Assembly (NCBI GenBank): GCA_964489705.1
Contig: CAZAZQ010000009.1
Span: 1-64,000, forward strand
Direction: 5' to 3'
Origin: CAZAZQ01 sp964489705
GTDB lineage: Bacteria > Zixibacteria > MSB-5A5 > GN15 > FEB-12
DNA length: 64,000 nucleotides
The notes under the pieces were generated by a model that was not told the origin of the DNA, ran no database searches, and saw only the letters and a program-made list of their open reading frames with translations. The position numbers and the translations under genes are program-made. Below, one piece after another: positions 16,090 to 25,414 of the stretch (positions within the stretch are counted from its first letter, which is position 1; each line of letters opens with the position of its first letter).

Positions 16090-17261
16090 CTACGGTAGAC
16101 CTTCCCTCGGAAAAACAGGGTTTCTTAACGCCGTTTAACGTCATCTCGACCTTGATAATTCTCGGCGGTTTGCCGTTGGTTTACCTGCGCTTTACCGGCG
16201 GGTTGGGGGCGGTCAGCAACCTTGACAATACCAACCCGTGGGGCTTCTGGATCGGGTTTGACTTATTGACCGGGGTTGCCTTGGCGGCGGGCGGGTATGT
16301 CACCGCCGCGGCGGTGGAGATTTTTGGTATGAAAAAGTACCATGCCGCCGTTCGTCCGGCTATTCTCACCGGCTTTTTAGGATATTCGTTGGTTGTCTTT
16401 GCCCTTTTGTTCGACGTCGGTCGTCCCTGGCGGCTGCCCTATCCGTTTTTTGTCAGTCAGGGGGTGACTTCGATTATGTTCGAAGTCGGCGCCTGTGTCG
16501 CCCTGTACTTGACGGTTCTTTTTCTGGAATTTTCCCCCGCTGCCTTGGAATGGTTGGGATTGAAAAAAGTACGCTCGATTGTCGTCAAACTGACCATAGC
16601 CTTAACCATTTTAGGGGTGCTGCTTTCCACCCTCCATCAGTCTTCCCTTGGCGCCATGTACTTGATTGTTCCTTCGAAACTCCATCCTCTCTGGTATTCG
16701 CCTTATCTGCCGGTCTTTTTCTTCGTTTCCAGTATCGCCGCCGGTTTGTCGATGGTGATTTTCGAAAGCACCCTTTCTTATCGCTATTTCCGAAATAAGA
16801 TGGATGAGGAGCATCAAAAGGCGCGGGATGCGGTGACGTTCGGTTTCGGACGGGCGGCGGCGTTGGTGCTGGCGGGCTATTTTGCCATCAAGGTGTTCGG
16901 GGTAGCGTTGGGCAACAACTGGGGGCTGCTGTTCACTCCGTACGGCTGGTGGTTTTTGGTCGAGATGATAGGATTTGTTTTGCTGCCCTGTTTTCTGTAT
17001 GCCGTCGGAGTCCGCGATAGAAACGCCAAGCTGGTTCGCATCACGGCGTTGATAACGGTGTTGGGAATTGTCCTCAACCGCTTGAACGTCTCCCTTATTG
17101 CCTTCAACTGGCAGTTACCGTCGGAGGAGCGCTACACCCCGCACTGGATGGAAATCGGCATTACCTTGTTTGTCGTGACGGTCGGGTTGGTGGTATTTCG
17201 CTTTATCGTCACCCGGATGCCGATACTGTTCAAGCACCCGGAGTACCCGGAAGAACACTAA
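16086..17261 (+). CDS. hmcC: HmcC-like NrfD/PsrC-family membrane subunit
   Basis: The 391-residue protein has about ten hydrophobic helices. It contains NPWGFWIGFDLLTGVALAAGG near the start and an LHQSSLGAMYLI motif in the middle, both typical of NrfD/PsrC/HmcC proteins that bind quinone or form a proton-translocating membrane arm without haem. In the Hmc complex this subunit anchors the ferredoxin subunit. It starts inside the end of the hmcB-like gene (ATGA overlap) and is followed after 17 bases by the hmcD-like gene. Confidence 0.92.
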   Translation: MTTVDLPSEKQGFLTPFNVISTLIILGGLPLVYLRFTGGLGAVSNLDNTNPWGFWIGFDLLTGVALAAGGYVTAAAVEIFGMKKYHAAVRPAILTGFLGYSLVVFALLFDVGRPWRLPYPFFVSQGVTSIMFEVGACVALYLTVLFLEFSPAALEWLGLKKVRSIVVKLTIALTILGVLLSTLHQSSLGAMYLIVPSKLHPLWYSPYLPVFFFVSSIAAGLSMVIFESTLSYRYFRNKMDEEHQKARDAVTFGFGRAAALVLAGYFAIKVFGVALGNNWGLLFTPYGWWFLVEMIGFVLLPCFLYAVGVRDRNAKLVRITALITVLGIVLNRLNVSLIAFNWQLPSEERYTPHWMEIGITLFVVTVGLVVFRFIVTRMPILFKHPEYPEEH

Positions 17262-17278
17262 CGCAAAGGATGGGAAAA

Positions 17279-17425
17279 ATGACCGAAGGGCTCCATACCT
17301 TACAAGAATTCATGATGCACACCAAGGGCATCATTTACTTGCTGGCGGTGGGCTACCTGGTGGGCTTTATCTGTTTTTGGCGGTTCCTTTTCAAGGGAAG
17401 AAAGACCGACGAGGATGAAAGCTGA
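17279..17425 (+). CDS. hmcD: HmcD-like small membrane protein (48 residues)
   Basis: A short reading frame starts at ATG 17279 after an AAAGGA ribosome site and ends at TGA 17423. It encodes one membrane helix (about 18-38) preceded by HTLQEFMMHTKG and followed by a charged tail RKTDEDES. HmcD of Desulfovibrio is a single-helix protein of about this size encoded next to hmcC, with a similar LQEFM-x-TKG start. Size, position and sequence character therefore agree. It completes an hmcABCD set here. Small-gene cut-offs would miss it. Confidence 0.82.
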   Translation: MTEGLHTLQEFMMHTKGIIYLLAVGYLVGFICFWRFLFKGRKTDEDES

Positions 17426-17493
17426 CAAAAACAAGCAGGGTTGATTTTCGGTTATACGGTTTTCGCCTGCGGAAGCCTGTTTCCTTCGTTTTA

Positions 17494-17518
17494 GGCGCTT
17501 CGTTGAAGCGCTTTTTTA
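17494..17518 (+). terminator. Terminator of the tmc/hmc-like operon
   Basis: The stem GCGCTTC-gtt-GAAGCGC is followed directly by six T residues. It lies 70 bases after hmcD and before miaB. Confidence 0.88.
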
Positions 17519-17598
17519 TTTGCATTTCCCCAGAGAAAGCGTATCATTTTTGAGAGAGACGGGAAAAAGTTTCCCGCTTGTGAAAAAATGGTTCTGAT

Positions 17599-18921
17599 AT
17601 GGAAAAAACGGCTCAAAACATAGAGACCTTTCACATAACGACCTACGGCTGTCAGATGAATTTGGCGGACTCGTCGATTTTGGTGGCGAACTTGCTTTCC
17701 AAGGGCTTCCGGCGGGTGGAGCGGGAGGCGGACGCTGATGTCATCATCCTGAACACCTGTTCGGTGCGGGAGAAAGCGGAGCAGCGGGTACTGGGCAGGT
17801 TGGGAGAAATTTCCCACTTCAAGCAGAAAAAGCCGCATCTGAAAATTGCCGTGGTGGGGTGTATGGCGCAGCGCTGGGGGGAGGAATTGATAGAAAAAGT
17901 GCCTTACGTCGATTATGTCTTGGGCACCGACCGGTTGTTCGAGCTGCCGGATATTTTACGAGAACGAGAGAGCGTTTCCTCGGTGATGACGGCATTCGGA
18001 CACGAGAACATGGATGTGCTGACGCCGACCAAGGAAACCGCCTACTCCGCTTTTGTCACCATTTCCCGTGGGTGCGACAATCACTGCACCTACTGTATCG
18101 TTCCCTACGTTCGGGGTGCGGAGCGGGCACATTCGGCGCAGCATATTATCAACTCGGTGAAGAAGCTGGTCGATGAAGGCGTGGTCGAGATTACCCTGCT
18201 GGGGCAGAATGTCAACAGCTATCGCTATGATGACGTTGATTTTCCCGTTCTCATCCGACGTTTGGCGCAGGAGACGGACATCAAGCGTATCCGTTTTATG
18301 ACGTCGCATCCGAAAGACCTTTCCAAACGACTCGTTGATGTTATCGCCGAAGAGCCGAAGATCATGCCGCATATTCACCTGCCCTTGCAGTCCGGTGCCG
18401 ATAGGATTCTCCGCAAAATGGGGCGAGGATATACCCGAGCGCATTATCTTGAGATTGTCGACTATATCCGCAAGAAACTCGATTACGTCTCCCTGACTAC
18501 AGACTTGATTGTCGGGTTCCCCTCCGAAACCGAGGAAGAATTTCAGCAAACGTTGGAGGTGGTTCGGGAAGTCCGATTCGATGCGGCATTTATGTTCCGC
18601 TATTCGGTGCGTCCCGGTACCGCCGCAGCAAAGATGGACGACGACGTTCCGGAGGTGGAAAAAATCCGACGGTTGAATACTCTTATCCAACTGCAGCAAA
18701 GCATAGGGCATCAGCAAAACCAGCGGGAAGTCGGTCACGTCCGTTACAGCCTGGTGGAAGGGCTTTCCCGGCGCAGCAACCAGTACCTGCGTGCCCGCAC
18801 CGAAGGAAACAAAATCGTTCTTTTCCAAGCCGACCACGTTTCCGAAGGGATGATTGTGCCGGTGCGGATAACGTCGGCGGATGCCTATACCCTTCACGGT
18901 ACCCTCGAGGAGTTGTCCTGA
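17599..18921 (+). CDS. miaB: tRNA-2-methylthio-N6-dimethylallyladenosine synthase MiaB
   Basis: The 440-residue protein has the three cysteines of the N-terminal methylthiotransferase domain (Cys18 in TYGCQMN, Cys54 in NTCSVRE, Cys88 in VVGCMAQ). The radical-SAM cluster CDNHCTYC lies at 159-166 and a TRAM domain at the C-terminus. Together these define MiaB, which adds a methylthio group to isopentenyl-A37 of tRNAs reading codons that start with U. The length is standard. Its stop overlaps the start of the next gene (TGATG), so the two are translationally coupled. Confidence 0.96.
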   Translation: MEKTAQNIETFHITTYGCQMNLADSSILVANLLSKGFRRVEREADADVIILNTCSVREKAEQRVLGRLGEISHFKQKKPHLKIAVVGCMAQRWGEELIEKVPYVDYVLGTDRLFELPDILRERESVSSVMTAFGHENMDVLTPTKETAYSAFVTISRGCDNHCTYCIVPYVRGAERAHSAQHIINSVKKLVDEGVVEITLLGQNVNSYRYDDVDFPVLIRRLAQETDIKRIRFMTSHPKDLSKRLVDVIAEEPKIMPHIHLPLQSGADRILRKMGRGYTRAHYLEIVDYIRKKLDYVSLTTDLIVGFPSETEEEFQQTLEVVREVRFDAAFMFRYSVRPGTAAAKMDDDVPEVEKIRRLNTLIQLQQSIGHQQNQREVGHVRYSLVEGLSRRSNQYLRARTEGNKIVLFQADHVSEGMIVPVRITSADAYTLHGTLEELS

Positions 18922-21866
18922 TGCAGAGTCTCTTCCCCGATCTGTTGTTTCCGCTGCTGGTCTTGGCGGCGGTGCTCTTTTTGGCGTTTCGCTTGCGGCT
19001 GTTTTCCGAGGAAGAGCTGCCCGGCAAGGTCTCTTTTATCCTGGGCGGAGCCTTCTTGGTTCTGGCAGCCGGGTGGCAGGTGGTGAAGAGCAACCCCGCT
19101 TACCCGGAATGGTTCTTGGAGCCGGTGTATTTTTACTTGGATATTGCCCAGTATTCGCTTTTTGCTTTGGGGGTGCTGTTGGTGGTGGTCGGTATTTCTC
19201 TGTACGCCGACTTTTGGGAAGAGCGCAAGCGGGAAATCGAGCACCGCGAACAGAAGCTCTCAATCCTTGACGACCTCCAGCGGGACGCCCGCGAACCGTA
19301 TCAACTTCTCGACTTACTGAATCTCTCCCTCAAGGGCATCATTGCTCACTTGCCGGAATGCGCCGGAGCACTCTTTTTGCTGAACCGCAACCAGCGTCAG
19401 TTTGTGCTTGCCAGCTCGGTCGGATTAACGAAAGAGGAGACCGCTTCCCTCGAGTACTACCCCCTGGAGCGTAACATCGTCAGCCAGGCGGTCGATTTGG
19501 GTGACCCGCTTATTGCGGGCGGGTTTGATTTTATCGCCCGGGACGGCACGGTCACCAAGTCCCGTTTTGCTTCCTGCTTGGTGTTGCCGTTGATTTCCGG
19601 AAACGACAAGTTGGGCGGGATTATTCTCTTTTCGCAGCAAGAACGGTACTTCGGCAATGCGGAAATCCGCTACCTTATGCCGGTTGCCGAATGGTTGGCG
19701 GAGAAGATAAAATCCACCCGGCTGGTACGGGAGTTGTCCCTCAAGAAGAGCGAGAGCGAACGGCAGCAAGCGGTCATTCAGGAGCTGTTCACGCGCTTTT
19801 TGAAAGCGGTCGGCGCTTTTTCCGTGCCGGAGACGGTAACGGAGTTCTGCCGGAGCCTGGTCGGTTTGGCGGAAGCACAGTCGGTGCACCTCATAGGACT
19901 GGTGAACGGCTCGTTGCATCTGCATGGCGGCAGCGAGCCGCTCGAGCCGATAACGGAAAATTACAAAACCGCCTTGGTCGATGCCGTCAATCGGCAGAAG
20001 CCGCTTATCGTCAACCAAGAAGGGGTGACCGAAGAGGGACAGACGTACCTTGCCTACTCCTCGTTGATTTTTCCGTTAGGAGTGCCTCAGGCCGGTCACG
20101 CCTTGCTCTTCCGGAAAGAAGGAGGAGCGTTCAAAGTCAGCAATGCGGAACTGAAACATATGGAGATTTTTGCCCATCTTGCCGCCGTGGTTCTGGAGCA
20201 GGAAGAAGCCCGCCGTCTTGACGTGACCCGCCGCAAAGGGTTTCACCATATTTTGCACCTGTTACGCTTTGAGCGTCTCCAACCGGATAAGAAGGAGTGG
20301 CAGGTCTTGGTTCGCCATTTTGCCGATATTCTCCCGGCGTCGTCTGCGGTAATGGTCTTCGGCAGGGAAGCGGATGGACGATTTACCGCTTGGGCGGGCA
20401 CCCCGTTCGAAGCGGAAGAGCCGTCGGAGATGTCGCTCCTCCCCGGGGAAGGTGACCTTTTATCGGTAGTCGGCAATCGGGAGCCGCTGTTTTTGTTCGG
20501 AAAGGCTGCCGTGGACAGACACCTGGAATCTTTCGGCGAGCGCCTTCGGGAACGCTGGTATAGCCTCTTTGACGGACGCCGAACCCCGGTCTTTCTGGCG
20601 GCGTGTCCGGTTAGTTGCGGGTCGGAGCTGGTTGCCCTTGTCTATATCTTCATTCCCGAGGTGGGAGAAAGCGAACGACGGGAGTGGGAGCGGTTGATTA
20701 CCCTGTCGGTGGAACTGTTCTCGATGCGTCTCACGGTCGGAAAGCTGCTGAGTCAAAAAGAAGAGACGGCAAAACGGGAAATCGCATTTCCGACAACGGT
20801 GAAGTGGGAGGAAGTAAAAAATGCGTTGAACAACCACCTTTCCGCCGTTATCGGAAACGCCGAGTTGGTTTCCGCCTCCGAACGTTTGCCGCAGGAGTTC
20901 CGGGAACAGGTCGAGCGGGTCATTTCCGAGGCGGAGCGAGCCGCGGCACTGCTGAAACAGTCGTTGGACAGCGTTCCTTCCTCTCTTCAAGAGCACCCTC
21001 TCCCCGCTGATGCGTGCGACATCAACGACGTTTTTACCGCCTATCTTGCTTCCGTTCACGTTTCGGACAATCTGTACATGATCGGCGGTACGCCGCGTGA
21101 GATTAATACCACCTGGCGCGCCGGCACCCCGGTGGCGGTACCGGAAGAGACGATGCGCGCTCTGGCGGAAGAGGCGCTGAACCGGTTTGCCTCGCTGGCA
21201 CCGGAAAACGAGGTCATTACCGTCGCCACCTATCGACGTGACGATGCCGTCTATCTTGATATCTCCCGCCACCAGCGGAACTTCCCATCGGTGGAACCGG
21301 TCGCCGGTTTCGGGGAATACCAGCCCGCCGCCGACGTTTTGCACTACCGTCCCGCCGATACCTTCCTCCGGCATTTGGTTGACAAAGAATGTTTGTATTC
21401 GTTTGACCGCTTTGCACACATCCCTTCGTATATCTCCTTCCGGTTTCCCCTTAAAAGCCGCTCGGAACCGAGCCCGACTTCTCCTCCTTCCCCGAAGGCA
21501 AGGATACTTGCCATCGACGACCAGCCGGTGATTCTCGATTTGATTTCCGCTATGTGCCGGTCATTGGGATGTGAAGCCGTGACGGCATCGTCGGGGGAAG
21601 AAGGGCTTGCCCGTGCCGCCGAGGCGTCATTTGATATCGTCCTGACCGATTTGGCGATGCCCGACATGTCGGGGCTGGAAGTGGCGAGACAACTTCGCCG
21701 CAGTCATCCCCGGATACCGATTATTTTGGTGACCGGCTGGGAAGCCGGTATCTCCCAAGCCGAGTTGGATGCCGCCGGGATTGCCGACGTTCTCTATAAG
21801 CCGTTCCGGATAGAGCAGTTGACGGAAATTATCCGGTCGGCTATCTCGTCTCGTTCCCTTTCCTGA
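18921..21866 (+). CDS. Membrane GAF-domain protein with degenerate kinase core and C-terminal receiver
   Basis: The 981-residue protein starts with three membrane helices (to about residue 100) and continues with two or three GAF-like sensor regions (about 125-620). A four-helix dimerisation-like segment at 630-690 carries NALNNHLSAVIGNAEL. It corresponds to the H-box H-x-LNN of histidine kinases, but the phosphate-accepting histidine is replaced by Asn634. The following 690-840 region shows no recognisable N, G1 or G2 boxes of an ATPase. The C-terminal receiver domain (859-981) is intact: acidic pair Asp866/867, phospho-site Asp910 in TDLAMPDMSG and Lys960. It therefore looks like a signalling pseudokinase whose receiver is phosphorylated by another kinase. 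An HDOD protein with a related LNN segment follows. Confidence 0.75.
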   Translation: MQSLFPDLLFPLLVLAAVLFLAFRLRLFSEEELPGKVSFILGGAFLVLAAGWQVVKSNPAYPEWFLEPVYFYLDIAQYSLFALGVLLVVVGISLYADFWEERKREIEHREQKLSILDDLQRDAREPYQLLDLLNLSLKGIIAHLPECAGALFLLNRNQRQFVLASSVGLTKEETASLEYYPLERNIVSQAVDLGDPLIAGGFDFIARDGTVTKSRFASCLVLPLISGNDKLGGIILFSQQERYFGNAEIRYLMPVAEWLAEKIKSTRLVRELSLKKSESERQQAVIQELFTRFLKAVGAFSVPETVTEFCRSLVGLAEAQSVHLIGLVNGSLHLHGGSEPLEPITENYKTALVDAVNRQKPLIVNQEGVTEEGQTYLAYSSLIFPLGVPQAGHALLFRKEGGAFKVSNAELKHMEIFAHLAAVVLEQEEARRLDVTRRKGFHHILHLLRFERLQPDKKEWQVLVRHFADILPASSAVMVFGREADGRFTAWAGTPFEAEEPSEMSLLPGEGDLLSVVGNREPLFLFGKAAVDRHLESFGERLRERWYSLFDGRRTPVFLAACPVSCGSELVALVYIFIPEVGESERREWERLITLSVELFSMRLTVGKLLSQKEETAKREIAFPTTVKWEEVKNALNNHLSAVIGNAELVSASERLPQEFREQVERVISEAERAAALLKQSLDSVPSSLQEHPLPADACDINDVFTAYLASVHVSDNLYMIGGTPREINTTWRAGTPVAVPEETMRALAEEALNRFASLAPENEVITVATYRRDDAVYLDISRHQRNFPSVEPVAGFGEYQPAADVLHYRPADTFLRHLVDKECLYSFDRFAHIPSYISFRFPLKSRSEPSPTSPPSPKARILAIDDQPVILDLISAMCRSLGCEAVTASSGEEGLARAAEASFDIVLTDLAMPDMSGLEVARQLRRSHPRIPIILVTGWEAGISQAELDAAGIADVLYKPFRIEQLTEIIRSAISSRSLS

Positions 21867-21952
21867 CAAAAAAACCGACTCTTTTTCTCACAGTTGTTAA
21901 TGGGTTCTTTTTTTTACCGATATAACGATAAAAAAGGATTTGGGCATACTCG

Positions 21953-23296
21953 ATGGACAAAAAAATCACCATTGTAAATCAGATTCGCAAGAATGAGGGG
22001 CTGCTGTCACTCCCGCAGGTATTGTCGGAAGTTCTCCAAGAGGTCGGTAAGGAGGATTTTTCTCCTGATTCGTTGGGCAAAATAATTTTGAAAGATCCCT
22101 CGTTGACCGGCAGAATCCTGCGGTTAGCCAATTCGTCGTTTTATCAACGCCTGACCGAAATCAAGACGGTCAACCAAGCCGTCTCGGTATTGGGGGTGAC
22201 GACCGTCAAGTGTCTGGCGCTTTCTTCGTCCATCTTTCACCCGGAAAAGATAGCCCAAACCTCCGGGGTAGACCCTAAAGCCTTTTTTACCTACGTCCTA
22301 TCGGTTGCAGCAGCGGCGGAGAAAATCGCCCGCGCGGCGGAGTACCGCTCGCCCGATGAAGCTTTCGTCGCCGGTCTGTTGCATGACGTCGGGATTCTCT
22401 TTTTTCTCCACCATTATCCGGAAGAATATCGACAGGTAGTCACCAAGAAAGTGGGGGCGGACAGTTTGGTGGAAGCGGAACTCGCTGTTTTCGGAATCGA
22501 CCACATGGAAGTGGGACGGCATCTGGCGGAGGTGTGGAATCTTCCCGATTATGTTGTCGAAGCCGTTGCCGACCATCATAAATTTGCGGACTACGAAGAC
22601 GGCGAGGTGATAAAAAACATCGTCCGCTTAGCCGTCCTGATGACTAACGACCGGTTCTCCGGCTATGAGACCGGCTTGGAAGAGCGGTTGAGGCATATCA
22701 AAGAGTTGAGCGACCATCTGTCATTGTCGCCTGAGCAGGTGGATGAGATTTCGTGTTCCCTGCTGTCGGGCACCATCGACACCGCCAAGTACCTTGGCGT
22801 CGATATCGGCGATATCGAAGAGATTTTGATGAAAGCCAACAAGGAGATTTGGGAGTCGTATCTAACTATCGAGAAACTTTTCAAAGAGCGGCAGGAACTC
22901 AGCCGGAAACTCCTGAGGGAAGAGCGGGAGCGAGGAGCCATCGAAGCGAAAAATATTTCCATGGCGACTTTGTCGCACTATCTGAACAATGCCGTGATGG
23001 CAATCTACGGCCGTTCCCAGATTGTGCGGATGCAGTATGAAAAGGGACATACGGAAAAAGTGCTCAAAGAGATTCCCGTCTCCCTGGAAACTATTGACAA
23101 TGCCGTGCAGCGCATTGTCGCTGTCTTGGAGGAAATGAAAGAGATTTCCCCCATCGACCATAAGAGGTTCGACAGCATGTCGGTGGCGTTGGACATCGAT
23201 GACCGGATTGAGAAACGGATTGCGAAAATGTCTAAAAAAGACCCTCTCGATTCCCTTCAAGCCGACGTCGTACCGGAGTCGGTAGCAAGCAGTTGA
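21953..23296 (+). CDS. HDOD-domain protein with C-terminal histidine-kinase-like dimerisation segment
   Basis: The 447-residue protein has an N-terminal HDOD domain (about 15-215) that keeps a His-Asp pair in GLLHDVGI (His144-Asp145) and a DHH further on. HDOD proteins regulate signalling and motility; most lack nuclease or phosphodiesterase activity. A coiled-coil (about 290-335) leads to a helical pair carrying SHYLNNAVMAIYGRSQIV, where His342 aligns with the phospho-accepting histidine of kinase H-boxes. No ATPase domain follows, and the protein ends about 105 residues later. It could accept phosphate from, or dimerise with, a separate kinase; the neighbouring receiver protein is a candidate partner. 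Confidence 0.8.
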   Translation: MDKKITIVNQIRKNEGLLSLPQVLSEVLQEVGKEDFSPDSLGKIILKDPSLTGRILRLANSSFYQRLTEIKTVNQAVSVLGVTTVKCLALSSSIFHPEKIAQTSGVDPKAFFTYVLSVAAAAEKIARAAEYRSPDEAFVAGLLHDVGILFFLHHYPEEYRQVVTKKVGADSLVEAELAVFGIDHMEVGRHLAEVWNLPDYVVEAVADHHKFADYEDGEVIKNIVRLAVLMTNDRFSGYETGLEERLRHIKELSDHLSLSPEQVDEISCSLLSGTIDTAKYLGVDIGDIEEILMKANKEIWESYLTIEKLFKERQELSRKLLREERERGAIEAKNISMATLSHYLNNAVMAIYGRSQIVRMQYEKGHTEKVLKEIPVSLETIDNAVQRIVAVLEEMKEISPIDHKRFDSMSVALDIDDRIEKRIAKMSKKDPLDSLQADVVPESVASS

Positions 23297-23327
23297 TTTC
23301 CTTTCGGTCATTTCGTACCTTTTTTTC

Positions 23328-24512
23328 ATGTTGACCTATCTTACGGCAGGCGAATCGCATGGGCCGCAATTGACGGCTATTTTAGAGGGTTTTCCCGCCG
23401 GTTTTCCCATTGACATCGAAGCGATCAACGCGCACGTAGCCCGCCGCCAAAAAGGGTATGGGCGGGGGAAGAGGATGAATATCGAGCAGGACAGGGTGGA
23501 AATTGTCTCCGGTGTGCGCGCCGGAGTGACCATGGGGGGACCGATTACCCTGGTGATTCGCAATAAGGATTGGGAGAACTGGTCTGATGTTATGCACCCG
23601 ACTCGTTCAATGGCAGAAAGTAATGAAACACCTGCTGCCGTGACGGCTCCTCGCCCCGGTCATGCCGACCTGCTGGGAGGCATCAAGTGGCATCATCACG
23701 ATTTGCGCAACGTTCTGGAGCGTGCCTCGGCGCGGGAAACGGCAATCCGGGTCGCCCTCGGGGCGTTGGTACGGCAACTCCTCGAGCATTTCAACATTGC
23801 CGTGGTAGGGCATGTCATCCAAATTGGAGAGGTATCATTGCCGACGGATATTGACCGTCCGGCGTTGCCCGAGCTGGCGCGCCTCAGCGGGCAATCGGAA
23901 ATGCGTTGTTTTGACGGGGAAACGACGGAAGCCATGAAAGCGGCTGTCGATGCTGCCCGGGAAGCAAGGGATACGCTCGGTGGGGTAGTGGAACTGATTA
24001 TTGCTGGGCTGCCGGTAGGACTGGGGAGTTTTTCCCAGTGGTACCGCCGACTTGACGGCAGGCTTGCCGGAGCGCTCATGGCGATTCCGTCGGTGAAAGG
24101 GGTCGAAGTCGGACTTGGCTTTCGTGCCGCCGGTTTGCGCGGCTCTCGAGTGCATGATGAGATATTGTACCGCCCAAACGGCGATCCCAAAAAGAAGGGA
24201 TTTTACCGCACCACCAACTCCGCCGGAGGGATTGAAGGGGGTATCACCAACGGTGAGGATGTCGTTCTGCGTATTGCCGGTAAGCCGTTGTCGACCCTTC
24301 GAAAGCCGTTAAAGACGGTTGATGTTAAGACCAAGCAGCCCACCGAGGCAGCCGTCGAGCGTTCCGATGCCTGCATCGTACCGGCACTGGCGGTCATTTG
24401 CGAACAGGTTGCCGCTTTGGTGGTCGGGGATGCCTTTTTGGAGAAGTTCGGCGCCGACAATTTCGGAGAAACCAAGCGGAATTTCGAAGCCTTTCTCTCT
24501 GCGCCTTATTAA
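23328..24512 (+). CDS. aroC: Chorismate synthase
   Basis: The 394-residue protein begins MLTYLTAGESHGPQLTAILE and contains RPGHADLLGG and SARETA blocks, plus GGIEGGITNGEDV near the end, all signatures of chorismate synthase. The enzyme makes chorismate from EPSP using reduced FMN, the last common step to aromatic amino acids and folate. Its length is slightly above the usual 350-390. No other aro genes are in the window. Confidence 0.97.
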   Translation: MLTYLTAGESHGPQLTAILEGFPAGFPIDIEAINAHVARRQKGYGRGKRMNIEQDRVEIVSGVRAGVTMGGPITLVIRNKDWENWSDVMHPTRSMAESNETPAAVTAPRPGHADLLGGIKWHHHDLRNVLERASARETAIRVALGALVRQLLEHFNIAVVGHVIQIGEVSLPTDIDRPALPELARLSGQSEMRCFDGETTEAMKAAVDAAREARDTLGGVVELIIAGLPVGLGSFSQWYRRLDGRLAGALMAIPSVKGVEVGLGFRAAGLRGSRVHDEILYRPNGDPKKKGFYRTTNSAGGIEGGITNGEDVVLRIAGKPLSTLRKPLKTVDVKTKQPTEAAVERSDACIVPALAVICEQVAALVVGDAFLEKFGADNFGETKRNFEAFLSAPY

Positions 24513-24577
24513 GGTTTCTCTTTTGTATCGCAAGAGTTTCGGTTTTTTTCTCTTCTTCCATGTGTTATTATCCCTGC

Positions 24578-25246
24578 ATGAAACGACTCCGGGCGATATT
24601 TCTGTTGGCGCTGTCGGCAGTAGTGTTAGGGTGCGGCAATCCTCCTGCGCCTTCCTCTGAAGCGACGGGCAGGAAGCAGGGAAAAGTCAGCGCCGACGCC
24701 TACCTTTTCGATGCCCGCTTGAAACGTCAGGGAAAGCCGACCTCATTTCGCCTGGAATTGTTCGTCACCGATTCGGTGGTGGCGTTCGGCGGGCGGGCGT
24801 ATCTCGGCAAGGGAGCGCTCAAAGGACGTATTACTTCTGATTCGCTGGAGGTCTATTTCCCTCGGTCCCACGAATACCTGTATGAGTCGCTTGAGGATAT
24901 GTTTGCCGAGGTTGGTTGTCTCTCTACTCCTGAGCTTCCTCCGTTGTTTTCTCTTTTTCTCTTTCCTCCCGATACTTTGGCATTCGGCGGTTCCGCCCGA
25001 TGTGCTCTTGTCGACAGCCGCCCCCGTCGTTTGACGTATGAGTTGACGTTTCTCACCTGCCCGTGGCGGATAGAGATTACGTATGTTCAAAAGAAGGGGA
25101 ATTGGCTGGTGCAGGGGTTTCGTTTTGATGACGGGGAAGGTCTGAAGTTCAAAGCAACCCGCCGCACCTTCAAGAAAAACGCCCGCGTGCCGCTCTCCCG
25201 GTTTTCGCTCCGACTTCCCGAAGACGTTATCCGTATTTCCCCGTAA
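24578..25246 (+). CDS. Lipoprotein of unknown function, possibly LolB/DUF4292-like
   Basis: From ATG 24578 the 222-residue protein has a lipoprotein signal, with lipobox VLGC at Cys19. The mature part alternates short beta-strands. A central GRITSDSLEVYFPR segment followed by EYLYESLEDMF recalls the DUF4292/LolA-LolB-type half-barrel lipoproteins, though this is a visual impression only. The longer ORF start at 24398 lies inside aroC and is rejected. The gene sits 65 bases after aroC. Confidence 0.6.
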   Translation: MKRLRAIFLLALSAVVLGCGNPPAPSSEATGRKQGKVSADAYLFDARLKRQGKPTSFRLELFVTDSVVAFGGRAYLGKGALKGRITSDSLEVYFPRSHEYLYESLEDMFAEVGCLSTPELPPLFSLFLFPPDTLAFGGSARCALVDSRPRRLTYELTFLTCPWRIEITYVQKKGNWLVQGFRFDDGEGLKFKATRRTFKKNARVPLSRFSLRLPEDVIRISP

Positions 25247-25264
25247 GGGAAAATGCCTGATAGG

Positions 25265-25293
25265 TTGACTTATACGGGGGAAATGGTGATATT
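25265..25293 (+). promoter_or_regulatory. Candidate promoter of the LPS-core operon
   Basis: TTGACT (25265-25270) and GATATT (25288-25293) are 17 bases apart, about 120 bases before the ABC exporter gene. The boxes match the sigma-70 consensus at five and four of six positions. This is a plausible but unproven promoter. Confidence 0.4.
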
Positions 25294-25414
25294 TTGTGTT
25301 TACCTGCGAAGCCGATGTTACCAAGCCTCTTTCTTCGGGCAGTGAGCACATCGGGCAGCGGGTAAAAGGGAATATTGGAACAAGTTTTTTCGGAAGAGAT
25401 AAGAACGCAGATAT

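Noticed and set aside
9871..17518. Evidence for dissimilatory sulphate reduction
   Set aside because: Hmc and Tmc complexes are best known from sulphate reducers, but no dsrAB, aprAB, sat or qmo genes are visible, so the metabolism cannot be inferred from this operon alone.
21894..21926. Promoter TTGTTA and TATAAC before the HDOD gene
   Set aside because: The spacer would be 21 bases, outside the normal range, so I did not list it.
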